Shown here: piece by piece, positions 33,768 to 43,319 of the stretch
Numbering within the stretch: the stretch's first letter is position 1
Layout of the letters: each line of letters starts with the position of its first letter
DNA from: Vreelandella jeotgali Hwa
Lineage (GTDB): Bacteria > Pseudomonadota > Gammaproteobacteria > Pseudomonadales > Halomonadaceae
Length of the DNA: 64,000 nt
Assembly: GCF_000334215.1 (NCBI RefSeq)
Contig: NZ_AMQY01000001.1
Coordinates: 51,713 to 115,712, forward strand
Reading direction: 5' to 3'
Notes under the pieces: generated by a model
Seen by the model: the letters and a program-made list of their open reading frames with translations, nothing else
Told to the model about the DNA's origin: nothing
The model's database searches: none
Translations under genes and position numbers: made by a program

Positions 33768-34991
33768 TCAACTTGCGATCCACAGGCAGGTCACCGTATC
33801 GCCCTCTTCCACCGCGGCGTTGGCGGGGACTTCCACCAGCACGTCGGCGGCGATGCACGACGACAGCACGCCGGAGTTCTGGTCGGCAAAGGCGGTGGCG
33901 ACCGGGCCTTCGGGGGTAAACGCGAGGCTTGCGCGCATGTAGTGGCTACGCGGGCCGGTGCGGGTGGCAAAGTTGGCCCTGGCGGTGATGCGCGGCAGCG
34001 CGTCAAGCGCCGTGCAGCCTGTTAATGCTCCCATCAGCGGTCGCAGAAACAGCCAGGCGCCGACGAAGCTGGATACCGGATTGCCGGGCAAGCCCACAAA
34101 GCGCGCCTCGCCGCCGTTTTGGGATTCAGGTAAACGCCCCAGCGCCAGCGGCTTGCCGGGGCGGATGGCGAGCCGCCAGAGGTCCAGCTGACCGAGGCTT
34201 TCCAGCGCGTGCCTGACGTGATCCTCCTCACCGACGCTAACCCCGCCGGTGCTGATGACGACGTCGGCAACGTCGGCCGCATCGCGGATGATCGTCCGAG
34301 TCTGCTCCGGGTCGTCGGGTACGTTAACGCGGCGGATAACCTTAGCGCCGAAGTCCTCCAGCAGCCGCGTGAGCATGGGCCGATTGCTGTTATATAGCTG
34401 GCCCGCTGCCAGCGGCGTGCCGGGGTCGATTACCTCATCCCCGGTGGATAGCAGCACGACCCGGGGACAGCGCCGGACGGCCACGTCGACCACGCCCTGT
34501 CCGGCCAGATGCCCCAGGGCAGCAGCGTTCAGCCGGGTCCCGGCGGCGAGCAGCACCTGGCCCGAGGTCACGTCTCGTCCGCGCCGGCGGATGCTGTCGC
34601 CGGCGGTCAGCTCATCGGGGAATCGGGCGTGGTCGCCCTCCCGTTCGACGCGCTCCTGCATCACCACGCAGTCGGCCTCGGGCGGCAGCGGCGCGCCGGT
34701 AAACAGCCGCGCACAGCTGCCGGGGGCCAGCGGCTCGGGGGAGCTGCCGGCGGCGATGCGCTGGCTGACCGGCAGGCGCTTACCGGCGTCCGCCGCGCGC
34801 AGGGCATAGCCGTCCATGGCGCTGTTATCAAAGGCCGGCACGTTTATCCGGGCCACCTGATCATCGGCGAGCACCCGCCCCGCCGCGCTCTCCAACGGTA
34901 CCGTCTCGGCTTCCAGCGGCATAACGTCTTTCAGCAGCGCCGCCAGCGCCTGGTCCACCGTACTCAGCGCATCCTGTGTCGGTTCAGCCAT
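33768..34991 (-). CDS. moeA: Molybdopterin molybdenumtransferase MoeA
   Basis: MoeA inserts molybdate into adenylated molybdopterin. The 407-residue protein has FDNSAMDGYALR, TGAPLPPEADCVVMQE, LSTGDEV, STGGVSVGEEDHV and GLPGNPVSS, all MoeA signatures, and normal length. It overlaps the moaB gene by 8 bases. A second, diverged MoeA is encoded at 36723. Confidence 0.94.
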   Translation of the reverse strand: MAEPTQDALSTVDQALAALLKDVMPLEAETVPLESAAGRVLADDQVARINVPAFDNSAMDGYALRAADAGKRLPVSQRIAAGSSPEPLAPGSCARLFTGAPLPPEADCVVMQERVEREGDHARFPDELTAGDSIRRRGRDVTSGQVLLAAGTRLNAAALGHLAGQGVVDVAVRRCPRVVLLSTGDEVIDPGTPLAAGQLYNSNRPMLTRLLEDFGAKVIRRVNVPDDPEQTRTIIRDAADVADVVISTGGVSVGEEDHVRHALESLGQLDLWRLAIRPGKPLALGRLPESQNGGEARFVGLPGNPVSSFVGAWLFLRPLMGALTGCTALDALPRITARANFATRTGPRSHYMRASLAFTPEGPVATAFADQNSGVLSSCIAADVLVEVPANAAVEEGDTVTCLWIAS

Positions 34992-35505
34992 GCTGCCCCC
35001 GGCCCGGAATCACCAGGTTGGCGAAGTTGCACGGCTTGTGGCGGCTGTCGAGCTGCTCGGCGAGAATCCCGTCCCAGCCGGTACGGCAGGCGCCGGTCGA
35101 GCCGGGCAGACAAAAAATGACGCTGTTGTTGGCCAGCCCTCCGAGGCAACGGCTCTGCACCGTGGAGCTGCCGATTTCGTCGCCGCTGAGCTGGCGGAAG
35201 CGCTCGCCAAAGCCCTGAATCTCCTTGTCCAGCAGCACCGAGACCGCCTCGGGCGTGGAGTCACGGCCGGTAAAGCCGGTGCCGCCGGTGGTCAGCACCA
35301 CCTGGACATCGGGGTCGGCAATCCAGCCGGCGACAACGGCCCGGACGCGATACACGTCATCGGCTATCAGCTGTCTGGCCACGATGCTGTGCCCCGCCTC
35401 CGTGGCGCGTTCTACCAGGGCTCGGCCGCTGCTGTCGGTCTCCTCAGTGCGGGTATCGGAGACCGTCAGCACGGCGATATTCAACGGGATCATCGGCTCG
35501 CTCAT
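34984..35505 (-). CDS. moaB: Molybdenum cofactor biosynthesis protein B (MoaB)
   Basis: MoaB is a molybdopterin adenylyltransferase-like protein; some members adenylate molybdopterin before MoeA acts. The 173-residue protein has LTVSDTRTEETD, the binding loop TTGGTGFTGRD and FCLPGSTGACRTGWD. It is first in a two-gene unit with moeA. Confidence 0.93.
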   Translation of the reverse strand: MSEPMIPLNIAVLTVSDTRTEETDSSGRALVERATEAGHSIVARQLIADDVYRVRAVVAGWIADPDVQVVLTTGGTGFTGRDSTPEAVSVLLDKEIQGFGERFRQLSGDEIGSSTVQSRCLGGLANNSVIFCLPGSTGACRTGWDGILAEQLDSRHKPCNFANLVIPGRGQHG

Positions 35506-35526
35506 GGTGTTGCCCTCTGGGTGGGT

Positions 35527-35838
35527 TCAGCCCTGCTGCTGTGCCTGGCGCGCTTCAAAGGCGGCCAGCTGTTCCGGGGTGGCTTTTGCCTGGTAGTGAG
35601 CCTTCCACTCGCTGTAGGGCATACCGTAGACGTATTCCCGAGCGGCTTCGTAGTCCAGGGATTCGCCACGCTCCTCGGCTTCGGCCACCAGCCATTTGGA
35701 CAGGCAGTTGCGACAGAAGTCGGCCAGATTCATCAGTTCGATGTTCTGGACTTCCTTGTGCGCATCAAGATGGCGCAGCAGCCGTCGAAAAGCAGCGGCT
35801 TCAAGCTCGGTACGGGTGGTATAATCGAGTGATTGCAT
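35527..35838 (-). CDS. DUF1244 family protein
   Basis: The 103-residue protein has the family pattern FRRLLRHLDAH, VQNIELMNLADFCRNCLSKW and AREYVYGMPYSEWKAHYQ, with a conserved CRNC pair that could bind metal. The function is unknown. It lies just upstream of moaB on the same strand (21 bases), so it may be co-transcribed with the molybdenum cofactor genes. Confidence 0.8.
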   Translation of the reverse strand: MQSLDYTTRTELEAAAFRRLLRHLDAHKEVQNIELMNLADFCRNCLSKWLVAEAEERGESLDYEAAREYVYGMPYSEWKAHYQAKATPEQLAAFEARQAQQQG

Positions 35839-36081
35839 GATAATTGCCTCCTGGCCGGGCCGCCTGGCAAGCAGCGTCTGTAATGGCAGCGTTTATAATG
35901 ACAGTGTCTTGAAGGATAAAAGGGCGACCAGCGTAACAAAGTCCGCGCAAGCGGCCACGTCGGCGAGCTTATCAACGGCCGCTTCAGCCCCGGCCCCGGA
36001 CGGATCGGACGGTCAACAACCGGGCTGGACAAAGCGGGAGCGCTGGCGCCATCATCAGCATACTCGACGTTTTTACTCAGG

Positions 36082-36087
36082 TATAAT
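36082..36087 (+). promoter_or_regulatory. Candidate -10 element for the mobA operon
   Basis: TATAAT lies 40 bases before the mobA start in an otherwise GC-rich intergenic stretch. The -35 region is not clear. Confidence 0.45.
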
Positions 36088-36126
36088 TGAGGTCGCTTGT
36101 TCCCCGGCGCGCTACAGGAGTTCCCC

Positions 36127-36726
36127 ATGATACCCGCGCATGAGCTGACAGGGCTGATTCTCGCCGGCGGCGAAGGGCGGCGCATGGGCGGGCGCGACAA
36201 GGGCCTGGAACCGTTCGCCGGCTGCCCGCTGGTCGCCCATGTCGGCCAGCGCTTCAGCGGACAAGTGGCCGAGCTGCTGATCAGCGCCAACCGACACACC
36301 GACACCTACCGGCTTTACGCCGACCGCGTGATCGAGGACCATTGCGCCGGCTTCAACGGCCCGCTGATGGGGCTGTATGCCGGCCTTTGTGCCGCATCCA
36401 CGCCCTGGCTGCTGGTTGCGCCCTGCGACACCCCGGCGCTGCCGATGGATCTGGCCGCCCGTTTGACGGCGGGTATCGGCGCGGCCGACGTCGCCGTGGC
36501 CCACGACGGCGAACGCGCCCATCCGGTTGTAGCGCTGCTGCATACGCGCCTGGCCCCGGCGCTGCGCCGCGCGCTGGATGCCGGCGAACGCTCGGTCGCG
36601 GGATTTTATGCCGGCCAGCGCGTCGCCACGATCAACATGGCCGACTGCCCCGCCGGGCTCACCAACGTCAACACGCCAGACGACAGGGCTCGCCTTGAAG
36701 CCACGCTGGCCAGGGAGGCCTCATGA
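36127..36726 (+). CDS. mobA: Molybdenum cofactor guanylyltransferase MobA
   Basis: MobA joins GMP to molybdenum-molybdopterin to form the bis-MGD cofactor used by DMSO-reductase-family enzymes such as nitrate reductases and formate dehydrogenases. The 199-residue protein starts with the nucleotide-binding motif LILAGGEGRRMGGRDKGL and has CDTPALP further on. CAGGAG lies before the ATG at 36127. It overlaps the second moeA by 4 bases. Confidence 0.93.
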   Translation: MIPAHELTGLILAGGEGRRMGGRDKGLEPFAGCPLVAHVGQRFSGQVAELLISANRHTDTYRLYADRVIEDHCAGFNGPLMGLYAGLCAASTPWLLVAPCDTPALPMDLAARLTAGIGAADVAVAHDGERAHPVVALLHTRLAPALRRALDAGERSVAGFYAGQRVATINMADCPAGLTNVNTPDDRARLEATLAREAS

Positions 36727-38012
36727 CTCAACCGCATGCGGCGGACACCGCGAATGACGCGCCATCGGCACCGCTCTCCTGTTTTGATCTGGCCGAGCGG
36801 ATGTCCAGCGTGGACGAAGCGCGACGGACGCTGCTGACGCTGGTGGAAGCACCGCTGCCCAGCGAGCGCGTTGCCCTGCAGGAAGCCCGGGGCCGGCGCC
36901 TGGCGGAACAGCTGACCGCGCCGATCGATGTGCCGCAAAACACCAACGCGGCCATGGACGGCATCGCCCTGGCCTGGCAGACAGACCGGAACCACTGGGT
37001 ACCGGCCGGGCAGGCACTGGCCGGCGAGCCGTTCACTGCGCGCCTGGCGCCCGGGGAGTGCGTGACCATTGCCACCGGCGCGCCGCTGCCCGACGGCGCC
37101 GATACGGTCATCATGCGCGAGCAGCTGACGACCCGGGGCGACCAGGTGATCGTCAACGACCCCGAGCGCGTCAGGGCCGGGCAGAACGTGCGCCAGGCCG
37201 GCGAGGATATCGCTCGGGGCAGCGTGGCGCTGGCCGCCGGCGAGCGGCTGGACGCGGCGCGGCTGGGATTTATCGCCTCGCTGGGCATTGCCGATGTGGC
37301 CGTATATCGCCGCCCGCGGGTGGCGGTATTTTCCACCGGCAGCGAGGTGACCGCGCCCGGCGAAACGCTGCCGACGGCGGGCATTTTTGACGCCAACCGC
37401 TTTACGCTGACCGGGCTGGCGCGCGAGAACGGCGCCGAGGTCATCGACCTGGGCATTCTGCCCGACGCCCCCGCCAGCATCCGCCGGGCGCTGGAAAGCG
37501 CCGCTGCCGAAGCCGACCTGGTGCTGACCAGCGGCGGCGTTTCCATGGGGCAGGCCGACTATACCCGCGAAGCCCTTGCCGAGCTGGGGCAGCTGGCGTT
37601 CTGGCGCGTGGCCATGCGCCCGGGCAAGCCGCTGGCCTGCGGCTGGCTGGGCGCGACGCGCACACCGTTTGTCGGTCTGCCGGGCAATCCGGTCGCGGCC
37701 ATGGTGGCCTTTTTGCAGTTTGTGGTGCCGCTGCTGGCGCGGCTGGAAGACCAGCCATTGCGCCCGCCCGAACGCCTTTTCGCCCGGGCCGGAGAAGACC
37801 TGTCCGGGCGTACCGGACGCTGCGATTTCATTCGCGGCGTCTCCACCAGCGACCGCAACGGGCAGCTGTGGGTGCACAGCACCGGCGCCCAGGGCTCCGG
37901 CATTCTGGCGTCCATGGTCGACGCCAACTGCCTGATTGAACTACCCGATACCTGCGCGGCGGTCTCGCCGGGCGACACGGTCACGATTCAGCCGCTGAGG
38001 AGAGACGCATGA
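36723..38012 (+). CDS. Second MoeA-family molybdenumtransferase
   Basis: The 429-residue protein has the MoeA fold and motifs ([56 protein letters not shown]). It differs clearly from the MoeA at 33768, with AMDGIALAW in place of AMDGYALR and a longer N-terminus. It is translationally coupled to mobA and overlaps moaA by 4 bases. Paralogue pairs sometimes serve different metals or enzymes; which one does what cannot be read from the sequence. Confidence 0.9.
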   Translation: MTQPHAADTANDAPSAPLSCFDLAERMSSVDEARRTLLTLVEAPLPSERVALQEARGRRLAEQLTAPIDVPQNTNAAMDGIALAWQTDRNHWVPAGQALAGEPFTARLAPGECVTIATGAPLPDGADTVIMREQLTTRGDQVIVNDPERVRAGQNVRQAGEDIARGSVALAAGERLDAARLGFIASLGIADVAVYRRPRVAVFSTGSEVTAPGETLPTAGIFDANRFTLTGLARENGAEVIDLGILPDAPASIRRALESAAAEADLVLTSGGVSMGQADYTREALAELGQLAFWRVAMRPGKPLACGWLGATRTPFVGLPGNPVAAMVAFLQFVVPLLARLEDQPLRPPERLFARAGEDLSGRTGRCDFIRGVSTSDRNGQLWVHSTGAQGSGILASMVDANCLIELPDTCAAVSPGDTVTIQPLRRDA

Positions 38013-39064
38013 CGCTATCCCCACAACCGTCATCTCAAGAGTCATCATCTCAAGAGCCAGCATCCCAACAGCCAACGCAGCAGCTCATCGACAACTTCGG
38101 TCGACGCGTCAACTATGTGCGGATGTCGGTCACCGACCGCTGCGACTTTCGCTGCGTGTACTGCATGAGCGAAGACATGACGTTTTTGCCCAAGGCGCAA
38201 ATTCTCACGCTGGAAGAGCTGAACATGGTCGCCCGGGCGTTTACCCAGCTGGGGGTGGAAAAGATCCGCCTGACCGGCGGTGAACCCCTGGTGCGCAAGG
38301 GCATCACCCAGCTGGTCGACGACATCGGATCGCTGCCGGGGCTGGACGATTTCACCATGACCACCAACGGCGCGAGCCTGCCCAAACACGCCGAAGCGCT
38401 GTACAACGGCGGGCTACGCCGGCTCAATATCAGCCTGGACTCGCTGGACCCGGAGCGCTTCAAGCGCCTGACGCGTACCGGCAACCTCGACAAGGTCATC
38501 GAAGGCATCCGCGCCGCCAAAGCGGCAGGCTTCCAGCGCATCAAGCTCAACGCGGTGATTCTCAAGGGCCGCAACGAGGACGAAGTGCTGGATCTGGTGG
38601 AGTTTGCCCGCGACGAGGGGCTGGATATCAGCTTTATCGAGGAAATGCCGCTGGGCGACGTTTCCGATCACTCCCGGGCGGAGACCTATTGCTCCAGCGA
38701 TGAAGTGCAGGAGCGCATCGAGGCGCGCTACCCGCTGATTCCCACCACCGAGGCTACGCCAGGGCCGTCACGGTATTTTCGCATGGCCGACAGCGATTCG
38801 CGCATCGGCTTTATCTCGCCGCACAGCCACAACTTCTGCTCCACCTGCAACCGCGTTCGCGTGACGGTAGAAGGACGGCTGCTGCTGTGCCTGGGCAACG
38901 AGCACTCGGTGGATCTGCGTGCCGTGCTGCGCCGCTATCCCGGCGACATGGACGCGCTGAAAAACGCCATCATCAACGCCATGCCGCTCAAGCCCGAACG
39001 CCACCACTTCACCACCGACGGCGATGTGCAGGTTGTGCGTTTCATGAACATGACCGGCGGCTGA
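38009..39064 (+). CDS. moaA: GTP 3',8-cyclase MoaA
   Basis: MoaA is the radical-SAM enzyme that starts molybdopterin synthesis from GTP. The 351-residue protein has the N-terminal cluster motif [19 protein letters not shown], and the C-terminal cluster cysteines in FCSTCNRVR...LLLCLG. The final glycine pair (TGG) is conserved. The first 25 residues are a low-complexity Ser/Gln/Glu repeat ([14 protein letters not shown]) not typical of the family. Its partner moaC is not in the window. Confidence 0.95.
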   Translation: MTLSPQPSSQESSSQEPASQQPTQQLIDNFGRRVNYVRMSVTDRCDFRCVYCMSEDMTFLPKAQILTLEELNMVARAFTQLGVEKIRLTGGEPLVRKGITQLVDDIGSLPGLDDFTMTTNGASLPKHAEALYNGGLRRLNISLDSLDPERFKRLTRTGNLDKVIEGIRAAKAAGFQRIKLNAVILKGRNEDEVLDLVEFARDEGLDISFIEEMPLGDVSDHSRAETYCSSDEVQERIEARYPLIPTTEATPGPSRYFRMADSDSRIGFISPHSHNFCSTCNRVRVTVEGRLLLCLGNEHSVDLRAVLRRYPGDMDALKNAIINAMPLKPERHHFTTDGDVQVVRFMNMTGG

Positions 39065-39087
39065 GCCACCGCCGGCGCTGCTCCGGG

Positions 39088-42000
39088 CTATTCCCGCGTC
39101 CCGCGCCACCGGGCTTCCAGCTCGGCGGCGCGCACCGGCCGACCAAACAGATACCCCTGGAAGGCGTGGCACTGGCGTGCCGACAGCCATTCGCGCTGGG
39201 CCTCTTCTTCCACCCCTTCGGCAATAACCGCCAGCCCGAGGCTGCGGGCCAGTGCGATGGTACTTTCGACAATCGCGCCGTTGGCCGGGCTTTCAGGCAG
39301 GTGGCGGACAAATCCCTGGTCGATTTTCAGCTGATCCAGCGGCAGATAAGCCAGATAGGCCAGCGATGAATAGCCGGTACCGAAGTCGTCCAGCGAAAAG
39401 CGTACGCCCAGCTGTTGGAGGTGCTGCATCTTTTCCCGGGTTTCCGCCTGGGCCGCCACAAACAGGGTTTCGGTCACTTCCAACTTGAGGTTGGCCACCG
39501 GCACGCCGGTGCGCTGCAGAATCGCCTTGACCCGGGGGACAAAGTTATCGGCGGAAAACTGCACGGGGCTGATATTGACGGCCAGCTCCCAGGCGGCCGT
39601 TTCCGGGTCGTCCTGCCATGCCACCAGCTGTTGGCAGGCGGTTTCCAGCACCCAGGCGCCCACCTCGTTGATCATCCGGGTGCTTTCCAGCAGCGGAATG
39701 AACTCACCCGGCGAGACCAGCCCGCGCTCGGCATTTTCCCAGCGCAGTAGCGCCTCGGCACCGGTGAGCGCGCCGCTGTCATCGACCTGGGGCTGATAGA
39801 ACAGCCGCCACTCGTCGTTGGGCAGCGCCTGCTTCAAATCGGCTTCGAGGCGCGTGCGCGTCATCAGCTCGGCCTGCATCCAGGGGTCAAAGAACGCCAG
39901 CGTATTGCGGCCGGCCTCCTTGGCCTGGAACAGCGCCATATCCGCCTGCTGCAGGCAGGCATCCACGCCGTCTTCGGCACCGCTGAGCATGGCAATGCCG
40001 ATGCTGCCGGACACCAGCGCCGGCCCGTCGTCCAGGGTAATCGGACGACGAATGGCGGCCAGCAGCCGGTGGGCCATTTGCTCGGCGTGCTCGGCGGCCT
40101 GCTCCAGGTCGTCAGCGGGTATTTGGGTCAGGACCGCGAACTCGTCGCTGCCCTGGCGCGACAGGGTATCGGCTTCATCCAGCTCATGGCTGATCTCGCG
40201 CGCGATACGCTGCAACAGCTGGTCGCCGGCGTAATAGCCCAGGGTATCGTTGATCTGCTTGAAGTTGTCCAGATCGATAAACAGCAGCGCAGAGTAGCCG
40301 GCGTCTGCCTGCCGGCAACTGGCCAGCACATCGCCCAGACAATCCGTAAACAGGCGCCGATTGGCCAGCCCGGTCAGCGGGTCATAAAAGGCCAGCCGCT
40401 GGATTTCGCGTTCAGCAGCCTTGCGCTCGGTAATATCGGTCAGCGTGGCCACGTAGTGGGTGAGCTCGCCGCTATCGTTATGTACCGCGCTGAGTGTCAG
40501 CCATTCGGGATAGACCTCGCCGTTTTTGCGCCGGTTCCAGACTTCGCCTTCCCAGGTACCCTTGCGCACGACGTCGTGCCACATATCGCGGTAAAAGGCC
40601 TTTTCATGGCGCCCGGAGCTCAACATGCGCGGACTCTGCCCCAGCACTTCGCTTTCGCTATAGCCGGTAATGCGGGAAAAAGTGGCGTTGACCTTGAGAA
40701 TGCGCTCCCGGGCATCGGTAATCATCATCCCCAGGTGGGTATGAAACGCCGTGGCGGCAATCTGCAGCTCGGCTTCCTGGGTCTTGGCCCGGGTCACGTC
40801 ACGCACCGTGGCCAGCACCCCGTTGAAGCTGCCGTCACCTGCGGCCACCGGACTCAGAATGGCATGGAAGTAATGCACCCGACCGGCCAGCTGGATATCG
40901 TAGTTGAAGTCAACGGCCTCACCGCTTTGCTTGACGTGCTCGAAGGCCTGATAAAAATCGTGCGACACGGCCGCGGGCATGCATTCCGCGTACGTCGAGC
41001 CGAGCATCGACTGCGCCGGGTGCAGGGCCCACTGCCCTTCCAGCGCATGCACATAGGTAATGCGACCGTGCTCATCCAGAACAAAGATCATATCCTGGAT
41101 CGAGCGCACCAGCGCTTCGAGTCGCGCTTCGCGCATCTGCGCCTGGGCACGCGCGGTTTCGCGTTCGCTGACACGCTGCGCCAGCTGATCGGCCAGCCGC
41201 AACCGGTTGGCGTAGTGGCGCACGATCCAGCCCCCCAGCACGGCAACGCAGATACCGATCAGCATCAACGACCAGAAGCGCTGCATCCAGCCGTCCAGCA
41301 CCTTGTCCATGCGGTCGCCGACAACCACGGTATAGGGCAGACCGGGCAGCTTTTTCAGCTGATAGAGTCGCTCGACCCCGTCCAGCGGCGACGTCAATTG
41401 CAGGGACGCCGAGGTAGCCTCGCCGGCGATAAAATCGGCTAATATATCGCTGTCGCGCAGCGCGTTCAGCTGATCTTTCTGGCTCCCGACCCGAGGGCGA
41501 CGGGCCAGCAGCTGCTGGCGGTCGTCCAGCAGGGTAATGGTCTCGCCTTCATGAATCCGCAGCCGGGCCAGGGTGGTATCAAAGACCCCGGGCGTCAGCC
41601 GCGCCGATACCAGTCCGGTGAAGTTGCCGTCGTCATCGCGCAGCCGCCGGGTATAGGCAATATAGTAATCGCGGATGAACGCCGACCAGTACATCGGGCT
41701 GACGTGCTGCTCGCGATCGGGGTCGTCGATAAAGGCCTGATAATACGTCATGCGACTGATATCAAAGCCCGGCGGATGATAAAGGCTGGAGCTGGCGCGG
41801 ATGGTGCCCTGGGTATCGATGACGGCCAGCTCGTCGATCAGGGGGAGCATATCGCGGCGCGACGCCAGGGCGTCTTCCAGCCGGTGCCGCGGCTGTAGAG
41901 ACTCCACCAGCGGCGGCTCCAGCATCTGGTCCACGCCGGTCAGCGCCTGATCGCTGAGAGTAAAGGTGGTGTTGACCCACTGAGCCACCAGCTCGGCCCG

Positions 42001-42177
42001 GGTGACGTTGCGTTCGTGCCCGGCCTGCATTTCGCGCTGGTACTGGTCGTGCAGCAGCCAGGCAAATATCGCCACCATGACAACCAGCGCCAGGCCATAT
42101 ATGGCGATGGCCCCCGTGCGTAGCCGCCGATTGGTACGTTCATGGCCGTGATCCACCAGGCCGGTGTCATCCGTCAT
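39088..42177 (-). CDS. Membrane-bound GGDEF/EAL cyclic-di-GMP protein with Cache-like sensor and PAS domains
   Basis: The product is 1029 residues from the start at 42177. It has a membrane helix (about 19-42), a periplasmic Cache-like sensor (about 43-290), a second helix (about 305-325), two PAS domains, a GGDEF domain and an EAL domain. The cyclase motif reads GSDEF (about 678-682), so activity is doubtful. The EAL motif (EALLRW) and DDFGTGYSSL are intact, so net phosphodiesterase activity is likely. The frame continues upstream to an ATG at 42267 through a 5-residue repeat. I prefer 42177 because the family begins with the cytoplasmic tail and helix. Confidence 0.88.
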   Translation of the reverse strand: MTDDTGLVDHGHERTNRRLRTGAIAIYGLALVVMVAIFAWLLHDQYQREMQAGHERNVTRAELVAQWVNTTFTLSDQALTGVDQMLEPPLVESLQPRHRLEDALASRRDMLPLIDELAVIDTQGTIRASSSLYHPPGFDISRMTYYQAFIDDPDREQHVSPMYWSAFIRDYYIAYTRRLRDDDGNFTGLVSARLTPGVFDTTLARLRIHEGETITLLDDRQQLLARRPRVGSQKDQLNALRDSDILADFIAGEATSASLQLTSPLDGVERLYQLKKLPGLPYTVVVGDRMDKVLDGWMQRFWSLMLIGICVAVLGGWIVRHYANRLRLADQLAQRVSERETARAQAQMREARLEALVRSIQDMIFVLDEHGRITYVHALEGQWALHPAQSMLGSTYAECMPAAVSHDFYQAFEHVKQSGEAVDFNYDIQLAGRVHYFHAILSPVAAGDGSFNGVLATVRDVTRAKTQEAELQIAATAFHTHLGMMITDARERILKVNATFSRITGYSESEVLGQSPRMLSSGRHEKAFYRDMWHDVVRKGTWEGEVWNRRKNGEVYPEWLTLSAVHNDSGELTHYVATLTDITERKAAEREIQRLAFYDPLTGLANRRLFTDCLGDVLASCRQADAGYSALLFIDLDNFKQINDTLGYYAGDQLLQRIAREISHELDEADTLSRQGSDEFAVLTQIPADDLEQAAEHAEQMAHRLLAAIRRPITLDDGPALVSGSIGIAMLSGAEDGVDACLQQADMALFQAKEAGRNTLAFFDPWMQAELMTRTRLEADLKQALPNDEWRLFYQPQVDDSGALTGAEALLRWENAERGLVSPGEFIPLLESTRMINEVGAWVLETACQQLVAWQDDPETAAWELAVNISPVQFSADNFVPRVKAILQRTGVPVANLKLEVTETLFVAAQAETREKMQHLQQLGVRFSLDDFGTGYSSLAYLAYLPLDQLKIDQGFVRHLPESPANGAIVESTIALARSLGLAVIAEGVEEEAQREWLSARQCHAFQGYLFGRPVRAAELEARWRGTRE

Positions 42178-42191
42178 GGCAAAAAGCACCC

Positions 42192-42266
42192 TTTGTGGTT
42201 GTGCACTTTTGTGACTGTGCACTTTGTGGTTACGTACTTGGTGATTATGTACTTTGTGATTGCGCA
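42192..42266. repeat. Five tandem units of about 15 bp at the 5' end of the GGDEF/EAL gene
   Basis: The units are variants of TTTGTGGTTGTGCAC; four are 14-15 bases and one is 16. If translated on the minus strand they give NHKVH/NHQVR-type 5-residue repeats in frame with the gene. The single 16-base unit changes the phase within the array. Confidence 0.75.
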
Positions 42267-42267
42267 T

Positions 42268-42539
42268 GGTCAGGGCCGTGTATAACGGCCGATTGCCGTG
42301 TCAGCTGTTGCGCACCGAGGGACGAACGAATAACTCGGCACCAGCACTCATCGTGCCATAATATCCGGTGCGGCTATGCCATGAATAAACGCAGTGGCCG
42401 CTGTGCCAATGGATACCGGTGCTTTTGTCACCTGAATTCATGGAGTCGCTCTTTTATACCCTGAATTCATAAAATAACTACAGCACCTTGATACCGGCCG
42501 GCAAGGCCACACGCCTTGCCGAAAAACGCGAGGGATCCC
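42268..42539. promoter_or_regulatory. Intergenic region with no gene seen
   Basis: About 270 bases between divergent genes. CCTGAATTCAT occurs twice about 30 bases apart (near 42430 and 42460). A TATAAT-like element is visible (CATAATAT near 42358), but no promoter is assigned with confidence. Confidence 0.4.
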
Positions 42540-43199
42540 ATGCGTCTACCATCCTGTCACCCTGGCCGCCTGAAACAGGCCGGCGCCGCCCTGCTGGCCC
42601 TGCTGCTGTCGGGCTGCGCGGCCTTTGCGCCTGCCCCGCCCGAGCGCCAGGAGAACCTGTGCGAGATTTTCCGCCAGCAGCCGGCATGGTACGACTATGC
42701 CCGCGACGCCGAGGAACAGTGGGGGACGCCCATCGCCACGCAGATGGCCTTCATTCAACAGGAATCCTCGTTCAAGAGCCACGTTCGCCCGCCGCGCAAG
42801 CGCATTCTGGGTTTTATCCCCGGCCCCCGGCCATCGTCGGCCAGGGGCTACGCCCAGGCACAGGACCCGGTATGGGGCGAATACAGCGACAGCGCCGGCA
42901 GCCTGTTTTCCCGCCGCACCCACATGCGCTACGCCACCGACTTTATCGGCTGGTACAACGCCCGAACGCATCGCCAAACGGGCATTTCGCTGAACAATCC
43001 CGAGCATCTCTACCTGGCCTATCACGAGGGCGCCAGCGGCTATCAGCGCGGTAGCTACCGGCAAAAACCCCGGGTGCGCCGCGCTGCCTCCCGGGTTGCC
43101 CGGCGTGCCGGACGCTACCGGTCCCAGCTGGCATCGTGCCGCGCCGAATTCCAGTGTCGGCATTTTTATCAGTTCTGGCCGTTCTGCCGCACCGACTGA
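42540..43199 (+). CDS. Lytic-transglycosylase-like lipoprotein (SLT fold)
   Basis: The 219-residue protein has a lipoprotein signal with lipobox LSGC (lipidated C26) and a transglycosylase-like domain with the presumed catalytic glutamate E75 in AFIQQESSFKSHVRPP, followed by ARGYAQAQDPVW. It would cleave peptidoglycan from the outer-membrane side. GAGGGATCC precedes the ATG. The very basic, arginine-rich region near residue 180 and two C-terminal cysteine pairs are notable. Confidence 0.82.
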   Translation: MRLPSCHPGRLKQAGAALLALLLSGCAAFAPAPPERQENLCEIFRQQPAWYDYARDAEEQWGTPIATQMAFIQQESSFKSHVRPPRKRILGFIPGPRPSSARGYAQAQDPVWGEYSDSAGSLFSRRTHMRYATDFIGWYNARTHRQTGISLNNPEHLYLAYHEGASGYQRGSYRQKPRVRRAASRVARRAGRYRSQLASCRAEFQCRHFYQFWPFCRTD

Positions 43200-43287
43200 G
43201 TAGCGCCCAGCGGTCACCCGGCCGGCAATCGCATCGCTGCCGTTGACAGACGCCCGGCGTGCCGCTAACTTTAATGCACGCTACGTT

Positions 43288-43303
43288 AAAATGAGAATCA
43301 TTT
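43288..43303 (+). promoter_or_regulatory. Candidate Fur box
   Basis: AAAATGAGAATCATTT is a near-palindrome matching the core of Fur sites (tgAnAATnATTnTca layout). It overlaps a -10-like TTAAAAT and lies 17 bases before the next start codon. Confidence 0.65.
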
Positions 43304-43319
43304 ATAAAGGCGATCCGGC

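Noticed and set aside
35839..36126. Molybdenum cofactor riboswitch ahead of mobA
   Set aside because: The 288-base gap was inspected for a large multi-stem fold and none was convincing by eye; only a -10 element is reported.
36606..37877. Long open frame opposite mobA and the second moeA
   Set aside because: It lies antisense to two well-identified genes and has arginine/proline/glutamine-rich shadow composition with no domain. It is a by-product of high GC.
40069..41442. 457-codon frame opposite the GGDEF/EAL gene
   Set aside because: Same shadow pattern; the minus-strand domains are clear throughout.
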